From the NCBI RefSeq assembly GCF_963678635.1, contig NC_087071.1, positions 16,861,613 to 16,925,612 on the forward strand: a stretch of DNA of 64,000 nucleotides, read 5' to 3'. The notes beneath the pieces are model-generated. The model worked only from the letters and a program-made list of their open reading frames with translations, was not told the DNA's origin and did no database searches. Shown here piece after piece: positions 32,672-50,107 of the stretch. The first letter of the stretch is position 1; each line of letters opens with the position of its first letter. Made by a program: the position numbers and the translations under genes. The stretch is from Symsagittifera roscoffensis. Its lineage: Eukaryota > Xenacoelomorpha > Acoela > Convolutidae.

Positions 32672-35646
32672 CGGGTATACTTTGTCTGCATAGCCTTTGA
32701 TGAACTCTCTATAATATAGTTAGCGAAACCCAGGAAGCTCATCAACTGGTGCTCTGTCTTCGGTGATTTCCAGGTCAGGACTGCTTCCACGGCGTCCGTA
32801 TCAGGTCTGATGCCGTGCTTGTCTACCATCCTGCCCAAGTATTTTATTGAGTCCTTGAGTATCTCGCACTTTGATGGTTTACACTTTAGCCCCGACCTCT
32901 TCATGCATGCAAACACTTCGTCAAGTCTCTCAATGTGGTCTTCCAGTGTTGGCGTCGCTATTACCACGTCATCCACGTAGCACATTACCAGGTTGCCATA
33001 CTTCTTCGTTACGCCTATCAGCGCGTGTGCCATCAACCGCTGAAACGTGGCTGTGGCATTGCAAAGTCCAAACGGCATCCGTTTCCATTGAAACAGACCC
33101 AGCTCGCAGGCAAACCCTGTCTTGTCCCTGTCCTGCTTCCTTAGTGGTACTTGCCAAAAGGCCGAGCCTAAATCAAGAGTCGTAAAAAATTTTGCATCAC
33201 CTAACTTCGAGAGGCTCTCATCAATCCTAGGTATGGGATAGGCATCCTTCACCGTGACGGAGTTCAGGTATCGAAAGTCACAACAAAACCTCAACTGGTC
33301 GCCTTTCTTTTTGGCCATCACTACTCCACACGCCCACGGTGACTTGGATGGTTCTATCATGTCATACTCTAGTAACGTCTCGATCTCTTTTCTACACGCG
33401 TCCGATTTGTGTGGGGTCATGCGCCTCGCCCCCTCCCTGTGTGGTACCGCGTTTTCCTCAAGTTCTATTTCATGCTCAACGAAATTACAACACCCGATAT
33501 CCGCCTTATGCCTCGAAAAAACTTCCTCGTTCCGCTCTAGTACGTCCTTGATGGCTTCGAGCTGTTCATCTTTCAGTTTGCCCCTCAAATGTTCAATCTC
33601 CGGCAGGACCGGTTTTTCATTTTGCATTTCATCTAGTGTGGGTCGCTCTGGAAAGTTCGAACAGCTCGACAGCCCATCATCCGTTTCTGACTTAAGTGAT
33701 TTAATAAGACCTGAAGAATCTTTTATTTTCTGCAATCGTCTCAAGATACAAATTTTGTCCCTGTGATTGGGACAATCAACAACTTCATTTTGTTTTGAGT
33801 TCTCAATTGTTTCATATCGAGTTTTAACCGGTAAAGCATATCCCAGTTTCCTCCCTCTCTGTATCGTGATCGGTATATCAAGGGTATTCAACAAGACACT
33901 GACGCAGAGGCCGCTCTTCGTTATCGAAAATGATCTTCCTAAAACAGCAGCACTTTGACTATTAGGATTCGGAACTATACACACTTGCTTGTTGTCACTT
34001 AGTTCATTGTAATTTTTCATCCTCAAACTTACGATTGCCGCTTCATTGGCTTTTAGCCTTACCCTCCTACTCAAGAATACCGGTGCTTTGTTTTCATTTG
34101 CCATTATTAAATTTACCGGTTTGATTGCGTACCTCCTATCCGGGTTCCGTATCCTGAACATTGCGTTATTTAGGTCAATCGTTACGTCGAAATTCCTGAT
34201 GAAGTCTCTGCCCAAAATGAATTGGTCAGATTCATCTAGGTTTTCTACCACGATAAAGCTCATCCATAGGTTACGTTCCCCCAAACTGAGGGCTATTATC
34301 GGCGTCCTGCCCAGCACCCGAAGGGCCCCCTTGTTTGCAGCTGACAGCCGTATTCTCGAATCTATCAAGTCACCTTTGTCAAAGCCCATCCTTTCCCAAA
34401 TTTCGATTGGTATGACGCTCAAGACTGCTCCCGTGTCAAGTAACCCACGTAGTTGAGTCTTTTTGCCACTTATGTCTAGCACGTGCCCTGTCACATCTGC
34501 CTCTGTCCCGATGTGCATCGCATCTTCTTCAAGCATAGCGCAGTGTCCAATCGATCTCACTTTCAACTCTTCTTTCCCTACGTAGATTTGCCCAATTAGG
34601 TCTTCGTCACATGTTATCATTGTCTTGGTATAGATGTTTATTCCATCTATATTTAGCATCACCTCGTGTGGACCATAAGCTTCAGTATATCTGTTATCAA
34701 CCCGTACCGACTTGCTGCCCCCTCTCATGAGTAGTGCTCTCAGCGCTCTAGAAGTCGTTTGTGGGCTTATACCACTCAAGTAATCTGCGTACACGTCAAT
34801 GTGCATTATTGTCTGGTCGCTCGGTTCGCTCAAGTTTCTGGTTACCTCGTGGCCGCCCACTGTGATTATCGACATTATTCTCGCCCCTATTTTCGATATG
34901 CCGAATGGCTTTCCCGTCACCATCTTCACAGTGTTACAATTCCCTGTTTTTGTTGAGCCTGGTACAGCCTCTGGTGTTGGGTTTGATCCGGTTAATGCTT
35001 CGTTGAAATTCTGTCTTTCGATCTCCAGCTTTAGTCGTTGCTCTATTTCTTTCGCAGCCAGATCCTGTTTCACTTTGGCAATTGCCTCCGTCGCCGCTTT
35101 CTCATAATTTATCTCTAGAGAATTCCCGGCCGCGGATTCTATCGCACCATTAACATGTGTTACAGCTTTCACTGTCTTCGTTGGCAATTCCGTGCTTGGT
35201 GTTCCTAAGTTCCTCGATTCAAACTCGTTTTGCCTGTTCCGCTGATTCTGCACCGCCGCTAATGCCAACTTATGCTTGGGGTGACTCTGGTCCTTGACCG
35301 CTTCCCAGAACAAGGGACAATCCATTCTGAAGTGCCCCTCCTGGTTACAGAAGAAGCATCGAGCGCCTATCTTGATGATTAAGCCATTATAGTACTCGTG
35401 TTCCTCCATCTGGCTCATGTCCTCCTCATCCGGTGCGTATCCTAGGCTCTTCATGCCTTGTTTGTATGTTGTGCAGTCAGCCACGTGGTGGTCCGCTGAC
35501 CCGCAGTTCGCGCATGATCTGCGCTTGTCCATATCATCTCTAGGTTTGTACCATGATGACCTCTGGGGTTGGCTTCCCCCCTGTGTGTTCCTGTTTTCTG
35601 AATATGAGTATTTCTTGGGCTTCATCAGCATGTATTCCCTTGATTT
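32659..35646 (-). CDS. Copy B: nucleocapsid knuckles, aspartic protease, reverse transcriptase
   Basis: Open for ~995 codons in the same frame as gag, directly after the TAG at 35647-35649. Two CX2CX4HX4C knuckles are at 35473-35514 (CANCGSADHHVADC) and 35317-35358 (CFFCNQEGHFRMDC). The retropepsin DTGA is at ~34429-34437. The RT has CCDFRYLN, TLDLGSAFWQV, FGLCNATATFQRLM, and YVDD at 32968-32979. The reading leaves frame near 32712, just after GFANY, in the RT connection region. Because gag and pol share one frame in B except for a point TAG, this element makes Gag-Pol without a programmed frameshift. Confidence 0.93.
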   Translation of the reverse strand, partial: KSREYMLMKPKKYSYSENRNTQGGSQPQRSSWYKPRDDMDKRRSCANCGSADHHVADCTTYKQGMKSLGYAPDEEDMSQMEEHEYYNGLIIKIGARCFFCNQEGHFRMDCPLFWEAVKDQSHPKHKLALAAVQNQRNRQNEFESRNLGTPSTELPTKTVKAVTHVNGAIESAAGNSLEINYEKAATEAIAKVKQDLAAKEIEQRLKLEIERQNFNEALTGSNPTPEAVPGSTKTGNCNTVKMVTGKPFGISKIGARIMSIITVGGHEVTRNLSEPSDQTIMHIDVYADYLSGISPQTTSRALRALLMRGGSKSVRVDNRYTEAYGPHEVMLNIDGINIYTKTMITCDEDLIGQIYVGKEELKVRSIGHCAMLEEDAMHIGTEADVTGHVLDISGKKTQLRGLLDTGAVLSVIPIEIWERMGFDKGDLIDSRIRLSAANKGALRVLGRTPIIALSLGERNLWMSFIVVENLDESDQFILGRDFIRNFDVTIDLNNAMFRIRNPDRRYAIKPVNLIMANENKAPVFLSRRVRLKANEAAIVSLRMKNYNELSDNKQVCIVPNPNSQSAAVLGRSFSITKSGLCVSVLLNTLDIPITIQRGRKLGYALPVKTRYETIENSKQNEVVDCPNHRDKICILRRLQKIKDSSGLIKSLKSETDDGLSSCSNFPERPTLDEMQNEKPVLPEIEHLRGKLKDEQLEAIKDVLERNEEVFSRHKADIGCCNFVEHEIELEENAVPHREGARRMTPHKSDACRKEIETLLEYDMIEPSKSPWACGVVMAKKKGDQLRFCCDFRYLNSVTVKDAYPIPRIDESLSKLGDAKFFTTLDLGSAFWQVPLRKQDRDKTGFACELGLFQWKRMPFGLCNATATFQRLMAHALIGVTKKYGNLVMCYVDDVVIATPTLEDHIERLDEVFACMKRSGLKCKPSKCEILKDSIKYLGRMVDKHGIRPDTDAVEAVLTWKSPKTEHQLMSFLGFANYIIESSSKAMQTKYTRCNN

Positions 35647-37404
35647 CTATCTCATTTCTCCTGGGGTTGGTTCGCTGTCTTTCGACAATGTGTAGTATGT
35701 TGCTAACATTGTACTTAAGTCGTCACTTTTTACCCCATCAATGAACTTCGAGGCAATGCTAAAGTTTCTTCTGTTTGTCGACTCCTCTGGGTCACTCCTT
35801 CTTCTCAAGCTCTCGAGATCATCTAGGAACCGATCTATTGACTCGTCGTCCCTCTGCCTTCTCTTTTCAAATCGCATCATCGCTTGGTGACCCTTCATGC
35901 CTGACCCGAATCGATTCAGCAATATCTCGAAGATCTTGTCCGCGGTGTCGCGTTCTTCTTCTTTCTTTGCGACCACGCATTTTAATGCCGTGCCTTCTAA
36001 ATTGCTGAGTATGGCTGTGCATGCTTGTCTTTCATCATTTAAGTTATCTTGCTCCAGGTGTAATCTCATCACTTCCACCCAAGTGTCGATACATCCATCG
36101 GAGTCGTCTTTGAATTCCTTTGGCTTCTTGAAAGTTTTTCTTGATTTTCCGTCCCTCCTATCGCTCGAGTCAGTGTTCCTCGTGGCGAAGGCCTCTAGAG
36201 TCCTGTTCATCATCTCCCAAGTGCTTGCCCATGTCATAGCATCCGGACCTGCGTTGCTGTTAGCTGTTGAGTCCCCCGGGCAAGTCGTTGTACTTGACGT
36301 TCCATTCTTCATGATTGTTTTAGCAACTGTCGGTGCTGTGCTCACCGTATCCCGGGTTAAGGGCAACGATGTCGATTGCCGTTTGCCCCTTTGTGGTTCC
36401 ACAAAGTCAACTCTGGTGCCTTGCGTACGATCCGCTGCCGGTCTTTCTTGTGAGGTAGAACTTCTCAAGATTGCATCCAATTTCGTCTGTATTGCACATG
36501 AACTTTCGGCCTGATTCTTGCTCATTGTGTCCATTCTCTTTTCCAGGCTACCTAATTGGCTGTTGACATCATCATATCGGTTTTTCAACTGTTGCATATC
36601 TTTTTTGATGTTCTTTTCTCGTTCTTCATTGGTGGTTTCTACCTTATCTGACATCTCCTTGAGTCTCTCATCTGTTGCCTTAGCCAGGTTAAAATAACTA
36701 TCCAGATACTCGTGTTTGTTGTATCTTAATTCTTTTCTTATCACTTCTCTGTCCTCTTCGCTGTGCTTCAGTTTTTTGTCGATCTGATTCAGTTTCGCCA
36801 TCAAGTCACCTAGCTCAATAGTAGCCTCTTCACGGTCAGCCGTCGGTCTGTCCTCGGCCGTAGCTTCTGCTTTATTTTGTTCCTCTCTTGGATTGGCTTC
36901 TGTCGTCTTCGTGCTCACTGTCCCAAATGTTCGTGCTCTTTCAGCTTTTGGTTCTTCAGTCATGTTTTCTTTCGTTTTTATTCCGACCATCATCGCCAAC
37001 CTTTCTGTAAAAGATGTCTTTTTTACTTGAGAGTCTTCTTTCACCGTCTCTTCGGTGTTGCCCATTGCATCTTCCACATTGTCTATTGGTGAGAACTCTA
37101 TGGGTTTTGGGTTTGGTTCTTCTGCATTGGGCATTGGAGTTGACTCCGTCGTCTTTTTCTCCAGTTCATCTACGCTCTGGTCTGGTGTCTCTAGGTCGAT
37201 TTCGATTGTAGGCTCCACCTGTTTTTCCCTCGCATCTTCTCGCGTCTTGCTCTCGGTGCCACTCTTCGTGCTGACCATGCTAACTGAAAAGTTATTTTTT
37301 GTTTTGCTTGGGCCCCTTGATGTCGTTCCACGCAGCGACGAGTTATATTTCGTGTTTGATCCACTTGACCTTTTTTCAAGCACCGGTACCCTACTCCGTC
37401 TCAT
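35647..37404 (-). CDS. Copy B gag
   Basis: ATG at 37402-37404, 585 codons, ending at TAG 35647-35649 where A has CAG (Gln). Residues 1-300 are charged and Ser/Thr-rich with a predicted coiled coil (KLNQIDKKLKHSEEDREVIR ...). The capsid-type helical core is at about residues 380-570 (TWASTWEMMNRTL, DTWVEVMRLHLEQDN, NRFGSGMKGHQAMMRFEKR, SIDRFLDDLESLRRR). The N-terminal extension is long compared with typical gypsy Gag. No myristoylation signal (second residue is Arg). Confidence 0.9.
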   Translation of the reverse strand: MRRSRVPVLEKRSSGSNTKYNSSLRGTTSRGPSKTKNNFSVSMVSTKSGTESKTREDAREKQVEPTIEIDLETPDQSVDELEKKTTESTPMPNAEEPNPKPIEFSPIDNVEDAMGNTEETVKEDSQVKKTSFTERLAMMVGIKTKENMTEEPKAERARTFGTVSTKTTEANPREEQNKAEATAEDRPTADREEATIELGDLMAKLNQIDKKLKHSEEDREVIRKELRYNKHEYLDSYFNLAKATDERLKEMSDKVETTNEEREKNIKKDMQQLKNRYDDVNSQLGSLEKRMDTMSKNQAESSCAIQTKLDAILRSSTSQERPAADRTQGTRVDFVEPQRGKRQSTSLPLTRDTVSTAPTVAKTIMKNGTSSTTTCPGDSTANSNAGPDAMTWASTWEMMNRTLEAFATRNTDSSDRRDGKSRKTFKKPKEFKDDSDGCIDTWVEVMRLHLEQDNLNDERQACTAILSNLEGTALKCVVAKKEEERDTADKIFEILLNRFGSGMKGHQAMMRFEKRRQRDDESIDRFLDDLESLRRRSDPEESTNRRNFSIASKFIDGVKSDDLSTMLATYYTLSKDSEPTPGEMR

Positions 37405-37654
37405 TATTTTTATTTACAATTGATCCTATTTACAATATTATTATATACACAATTCTATTCTAAGAATAAAAAAAAATTTGTTGAAACAAATTCTTAAATG
37501 AAAATATACAACGTGATAAAAACCTTGTTCCAGTTCTCTAAAATCTTCGAGTAACTTTCTTTATTAGTGGTCCCAACCGTACCGGGTTCCAATTAGTCTT
37601 GTTCTGTCTTAATTCTGTCTTAAAACAACCTGTTGTAATTTTACTTCAATTTTT

Positions 37655-38345
37655 ATACTGTCCTAAGACTTCCAGTTACCGTCCCTACACTTCTTTGTAC
37701 CGTCCCAGGCTTCCTTCTGCTGTCCCAAGACTGTTCGGTATTGTCCCAGTACTTCGTCAGTTTCCCAAGACCCTTGTCCTGAGAGTACTATCCCAAGACT
37801 ACTGTCCCAAGGCTAGTGTTCCAAGACCAGTGTCCCAAGACCGCTGTCCCAAGGCCAGTGTCCCAAGACCAGTGTCCCAAGACCGCTGTCCCAAGGCTAG
37901 TGTCCCAAGACTACTGTCCCAAGGCTAGTGTCCCAAGACTACTGTCACAAGGCTAGTGTCCCAAGGCTAGTGTCCCAAGACTACTGTCCCAAGGCTAGTG
38001 TCCCAAGACTACTGTCCCAAGGCTACTATCCCAAGGCTAGTGTCCCAAGACTACTGTCCCAAGACCACTGTCCCAAGACCCTTGTCCCAAGACCCTGTCC
38101 CAAGACCACTGTCCCAAGACCCTTGTCCCAAGACCCTGTCCCAAGACCCTTGTCCCAAGACCACTGTCCCAAGACCCTGTCCCAAGACCCTGTCCCATGA
38201 CCTTGTCCCAAGACCACTGTCCCAAGACCCTGTCCCAAGACCCTGTCCCAAGACCCTTGTCCCAAGACCACTGTCCCAAGACTGTATCAAGACTGTTCTG
38301 GTCCAACACTGTCCCAGGACTTCTTTGGCACTGTCCCAAGACCGT
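37655..38345 (-). repeat. Minisatellite in copy B leader, ~14-bp unit
   Basis: Dozens of copies of TGTCCCAAGAC followed by 2-5 variable bases (CAC, CCT, TACTG, GCTAG), unit 13-15 bp on the + strand; in sense CTTGGGACA is the core. The centre (37790-38280) is regular and the edges degenerate. Higher-order blocks differ: units with GCTAG/CTACT to about 38050, then CCACT/CCCTTG. Frames through it are low-complexity and not coding. The sense RNA would be G-rich (GGGACA repeats). Confidence 0.93.
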
Positions 38346-39210
38346 TGACAAGTGTCTGAGCGGTGGGACCTCTTTCTTCTTCGTTATGGGGACTTCTTGA
38401 TTCACTGTAACTTGTACCACCACTCAAGCTCTAGTAAAATTTTCCCAAAAACCCTCTCTTAAAAGCCAAATGCTGCCCCCCTTTTTCTTATTTCTTTTTA
38501 ATTACCTATCTTTCAATGTTCCAAGCAACTTGAGACCAAAACCTGTGCGCAGGTATCTTGTGATCACCTGTTCGTATAAAAAATAAACACAAATCCTCAC
38601 CAAAATGCAACAAAAATCCAAGCTAGAAAAAGTAATAAAAACGGAAAGATGAGCCCACCTAAAATTCAAAGGTGACAAATGTCTACCTTCTATCGAAAAA
38701 AATGTCTGGTACCTAATTGCCACGCGTTTCCTTCCCCCCTGCTAGCGATCTTATGGGGTATCACAAAAACTGTCTATGTCCGTTCCCCCCTACCGATCCG
38801 ACCAGGGTACCTACCTTAACCTAATTCCAATTTTGGATATCCGCTTCCTATGACCAACGCGTGTAAATGACTAATGTAACTAAACCAACGATGTCGACTA
38901 ATTAGTTACTCTAATTTCTCCCCTTTTTACAATTTACAACCGCCAACCTCTAACTTAACCAGCCCCCCTTCTAACCTCCCCCCTTTTTAGCCCCCCTTCT
39001 TAAGCCTAAAATTACCTTAAGCGCCGGGTGCTAAACCTCTCAAGAGAAAACCGTAGACCTGTCTCCAGGCCTGCTCAAGTAAAAACGTTCCTCAAAACCG
39101 GGGGATATCGCTTATCCAATTTTACACTTATTTCCTATAATGTAATATGAATTTTAACGATACCCGTTCTGCCCAACTTGAGAACTCGAGAACTGCCAAA
39201 TCCTTCTTGG

Positions 39211-39323
39211 CTACTTTCCCACTCGACTGGTCACCTCTTCCAGTCCAGTCTCCTATTGGTTCAGCTCAAGTGCTCCTGAACCACTTTCCCACTCGGCTGG
39301 TCACCTCTTCCAGTCAAGTCTCC
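39211..39323 (-). repeat. 70-bp tandem duplication in copy B leader
   Basis: The segment starting CTACTTTCCCACTCGACTGG at 39211 recurs at 39281 with few changes; the second copy is truncated. Confidence 0.8.
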
Positions 39324-39801
39324 TTGTTGTCCAGCTAAGTTCCAAGCTATCTAAAAACCCTTGATAACGCCCCACACTCGGGCACTTTATTAAGGTTACT
39401 GGGTTAATTTGCTAGGTTGATCGAAACGATCGAACTTGTAAAACAGTATGGGTATACTATTTAATTAATATAAAGGTTTGATCCAACTGATCTGGTGTCA
39501 AAGTCACTGTCTTTTTTCGTTTTATGGTTTTTGTTCCTTTTTCTATTCTTTTTCGGTTTTTGTTTTGCTTTTTGTCTTTTTGCTCGTGTTTTTGTCCCCC
39601 TAGTTGCCCCCTTTACTCGGTTAGCTAAGCCTCGTTCGGAGAGCGTACCAGGCAATTTTCTCGAGTTTTCTCAAAAAGCTATCACGGTACAACCGGAAGG
39701 TTTGCACGTTCCTGTCGAACCGTACCACCGGTACTCTAGAATGGGCATTCAGCCCGAAGCTGTCTCAAGTGGGTTTGACTCCGTAGTCTTGATGTCGTAA
39801 A

Positions 39802-39816
39802 CACCCAGGAGCGCCA
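39802..39816 (-). promoter_or_regulatory. Candidate primer-binding site, tRNA-Asn-like
   Basis: In sense, 11 nt after the 5' LTR, the sequence is TGGCGCTCCTGGGTG. From memory, animal tRNA-Asn ends would give TGGCGTCCCTGGGTG, a 13/15 match. The TGG and its place near the LTR support a primer site. The 11-nt gap is longer than usual. Confidence 0.5.
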
Positions 39817-39827
39817 TAAAAACACTA

Positions 39828-40731
39828 TGTAACATTCGTCTACTGCAGTCACACATGAGGCTTAAGAAAAATAGGCCCTATAACTATTGGCTCAAGAGTC
39901 AGGGACACTATCTCTTGTGTTTTTCTACCTCAAATCAGTCGGAGCCAATTCGGTTCGTTTGTGACATGAGACTACGACCCGTTACAGCTTAAAGGCTATT
40001 ACTAAAATATCCCCCCACTCTAGAATTAAGAACGTCCTCATGCTTAGGTCTCTAGATACCCAAAATACATGAACGCCGTTAAAAACCGGGTTGAAACAAT
40101 CCGTTAAGTTATTTTTTATTAGACAGTGGAACTTTGATCCATTTCAGATGGATCAACCTAAAACTCGCCTTACCTCAACATAACAATTATACAACACACT
40201 CTAGAAATTTAAATTAGTACTCACATTGTAGCACGCTCAAGAACCAGGAAGTAAATAAGTCGGTGAGCAATTCAAGAATCAATAAAGTAACTAAAATGAG
40301 TTTAAGGTTTGTCAGTTTTAATAACAAGAACAAGTTTGTACTCTAGAATGTAAGTTCTCGTGAACCATTGGGACACTCTAGCTGTCCACCTTTCCACCGA
40401 AGGTTCACTCTAGTCCAGTTTAGAATAATACTCCAATCACAACAATCCAGTTCGTGGGAATGCGCTCGTCTCTGTTTTAGATGGGACAGCTCTACTCTAG
40501 ATTATTATTGCTACTGAAATTGCGAATAGCAATTTCCCACTGATTTTTCTTGCAACTTTCCCGCGATTGTTACTCGATTGTTCTGACTTCTCTTTTCTGA
40601 TTTTCAGTTATCGCGAGAAAATCTTGCATGACAGGTTCCATTCGAAATTTTGAAAAATTAAATTTCACTCCAAAATTAAGTGTTTTTTGCTTCTCTCAAG
40701 GTCAAACTTCCAAATATGACCGACTGGCACA
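39828..40731 (-). repeat. Copy B 5' LTR (904 bp)
   Basis: Full-length partner of 17854-18757, same ends and same length. Its right edge (40731/40732) abuts the leftover end of the copy A LTR, which fixes the insertion boundary. Confidence 0.95.
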
Positions 40732-40773
40732 TTTCTTAAGCCTCATATGTGACTGAAGTAGGCGACTGTTACA
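40732..40773 (+). repeat. Copy A 3' LTR, last 42 bp, separated by the B insertion
   Basis: This 42-bp segment is the reverse complement, with a few changes, of the first 42 bases of the B LTR and ends GTTACA. It completes the A LTR cut at 17853. The insertion point is a T-run, so only a 3-bp duplication is visible and its true length is ambiguous. Confidence 0.88.
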
Positions 40774-42019
40774 TTCCCAGTGGAATAAAAACTTTACCTA
40801 TTGATCCAGTTTTCTCAAGTTGGGTTCATGTTATCAAAAAAGCGCCAATCATAAATTGTTCTAGAAATTCGAAGAGCTTAAAGGGCATACGTTTTTCTTT
40901 GAAATTCGGATGTTCTGATTTTTTCAAGAAAGTCAAAAAGTAAGTGTTTTTTTTATGTTTACTTGCGTTCATAGCTCTTTTCCAATCTTCGATTGGCTAT
41001 GGTTTTTTTTAGCAATCTCCGTACATTTCTCTTTTAGTCTATGAGTTTTAATGATTAATTTTTTTTGTAATTTTTTTGGACGGCATGATGGCGGACGGTG
41101 AATTCCCATAGGTTCCAATATTCATAAGTTCCAAAACAAAAAATCAGTCGCATAAGTTCCAAAATTTATCTTCTTTCTGACTGGTTGAAATTTGAGCCAA
41201 CGAATTTATGGATTGATTGTTTACTGTTCAACCAGCATAAACTCAAGCTGCAGAACAGAGAGCAGGCAGCTTTTTAAAACAGAGAATCTCCCTGGCAATA
41301 CAGATTGCGAACGCCGCTTGCGTACTCGGAACAATAAATGACAAAATAACTTTCGACGAAATTTTTTACTTGTAACACTTGTATATTATATTATCTCGTG
41401 TCGAGTTGCGTGTTCTTATTGAAGAAGCGTAACCAGTATCGATTTTAAATGAAAAGGACTTAAACACTTGACATCTTCTTTTATCATTATCACTTCCATA
41501 TCTAGAAAATTCCAAGGATTTTGACTGGAATACATGATGAAGGGACTCATGACTGTAACCTCGGTTACTATGATACTTTTGACCTTCTGATTACCTCGTA
41601 AAGCTGCAGAATAGTGACCGCCGCAGTCGCGCCAACGTGTTGCGAGCTTGCCACCAAAGGGTAGGACTCTATACGAAATTTAGAGCCGGCTTAAACCGGT
41701 GGCCAATTGAAAAGATTTGGAACTTATGCGACTGCTATTTTATTTTGGAACCTATGGGACTGATTTTTCATTTTGGAACCTATGAATACGCACCCTATGG
41801 GACTGATTTTTCATTTTGGAACCTATGAATACGCACCATGGCGGACATTTGATCTAATTTGGTTCATGGTTACTTTCCATCATATAGACGGCAATTTTTG
41901 TTGCGCTGGTGTTTTAACCTCTGATTAACTCGAAATTTTCAAAAAAAATGCTAATGAGATAAATGATTTTGTTGTCATGTTTTAGATTATCTGTACTAAA
42001 ATCTAGCTAATTAGTCAAC
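40774..42019. other. Host DNA between the retrotransposons and PSMC4
   Basis: AT-rich flank. The only clear structure is the 741-bp inverted-repeat element at 41097-41837, which ends 182 bp before the PSMC4 start codon. The PSMC4 promoter must lie here, but I see no TATA box or other motif I can assign. Confidence 0.6.
41097..41837. mobile_element. Non-autonomous DNA transposon with terminal inverted repeats and 9-bp target duplication
   Basis: Left end GGTGAATTCCCATAGGTTCC and right end, reverse complemented, GGTGCGTATTCATAGGTTCC. The similarity continues inward ~75 bp through CCAAAAYRAAAAATCAGTC. Both sides are flanked by the direct repeat ATGGCGGAC (41088-41096 and 41838-41846). The right end carries an extra 43-bp tandem copy of the terminal block. 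No transposase is encoded. A 9-bp duplication with long terminal repeats recalls Mutator-like elements, but the family is not established. Confidence 0.75.

Positions 42020-50107
<8,088 letters not shown>

Larger units (their letters stand above)
37405..39827 (-). other. Copy B leader (5' untranslated region)
   Basis: 2,423 bp between the 5' LTR and gag with no conserved frame. It contains the primer site, a 70-bp duplication, C-rich stretches near 38960-39000 and a large minisatellite. The length is well above the few hundred bases usual for LTR elements. Confidence 0.75.
17854..40731 (-). mobile_element. Copy B: complete 22.9-kb Ty3/gypsy-like LTR retrotransposon nested in copy A
   Basis: Bounded by two 904-bp LTRs with TG...CA ends. 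In sense orientation it has 5' LTR, a primer site, a 2.4-kb leader with a minisatellite, one gag-pol frame (37404 to 28598), ORF2 (28070 to 19186), a 430-bp untranslated region and the 3' LTR. The two LTRs differ at about 13 of 904 positions by eye, so insertion was recent. Coding lesions are few: TAG at 35647-35649, a 2-base insertion near 32712, TAG at 30494-30496, TAG at 27744-27746, a 1-base loss near 27260, and TAG at 21694-21696. A typical gypsy element is 5-8 kb; this is three to four times that. Confidence 0.95.

Noticed and set aside
35647-35649. TAG between gag and nucleocapsid in B as a readthrough signal
   Set aside because: Copy A has CAG at this codon and other in-frame stops occur at unrelated places in both copies; a point mutation is simpler.
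37599-38400. Open frames of 67-128 codons on both strands across the leader minisatellite (SQDYCPK / GLGTVVLGQG repeats)
   Set aside because: All are translations of the 14-bp repeat, present in several frames and on both strands, with no start context or conservation.
39495-39800. 101-codon + strand frame with a hydrophobic Phe/Leu-rich start (signal-like)
   Set aside because: It arises from a T-rich stretch in the B leader, antisense to the element, with no homology or conserved partner.
1-40731. Stop-codon reassignment to explain the many in-frame stops
   Set aside because: A shows TAA, TAG and TGA at codons for different amino acids (Tyr, Gln, Lys, Glu), and intact PSMC4 uses no in-frame stops.
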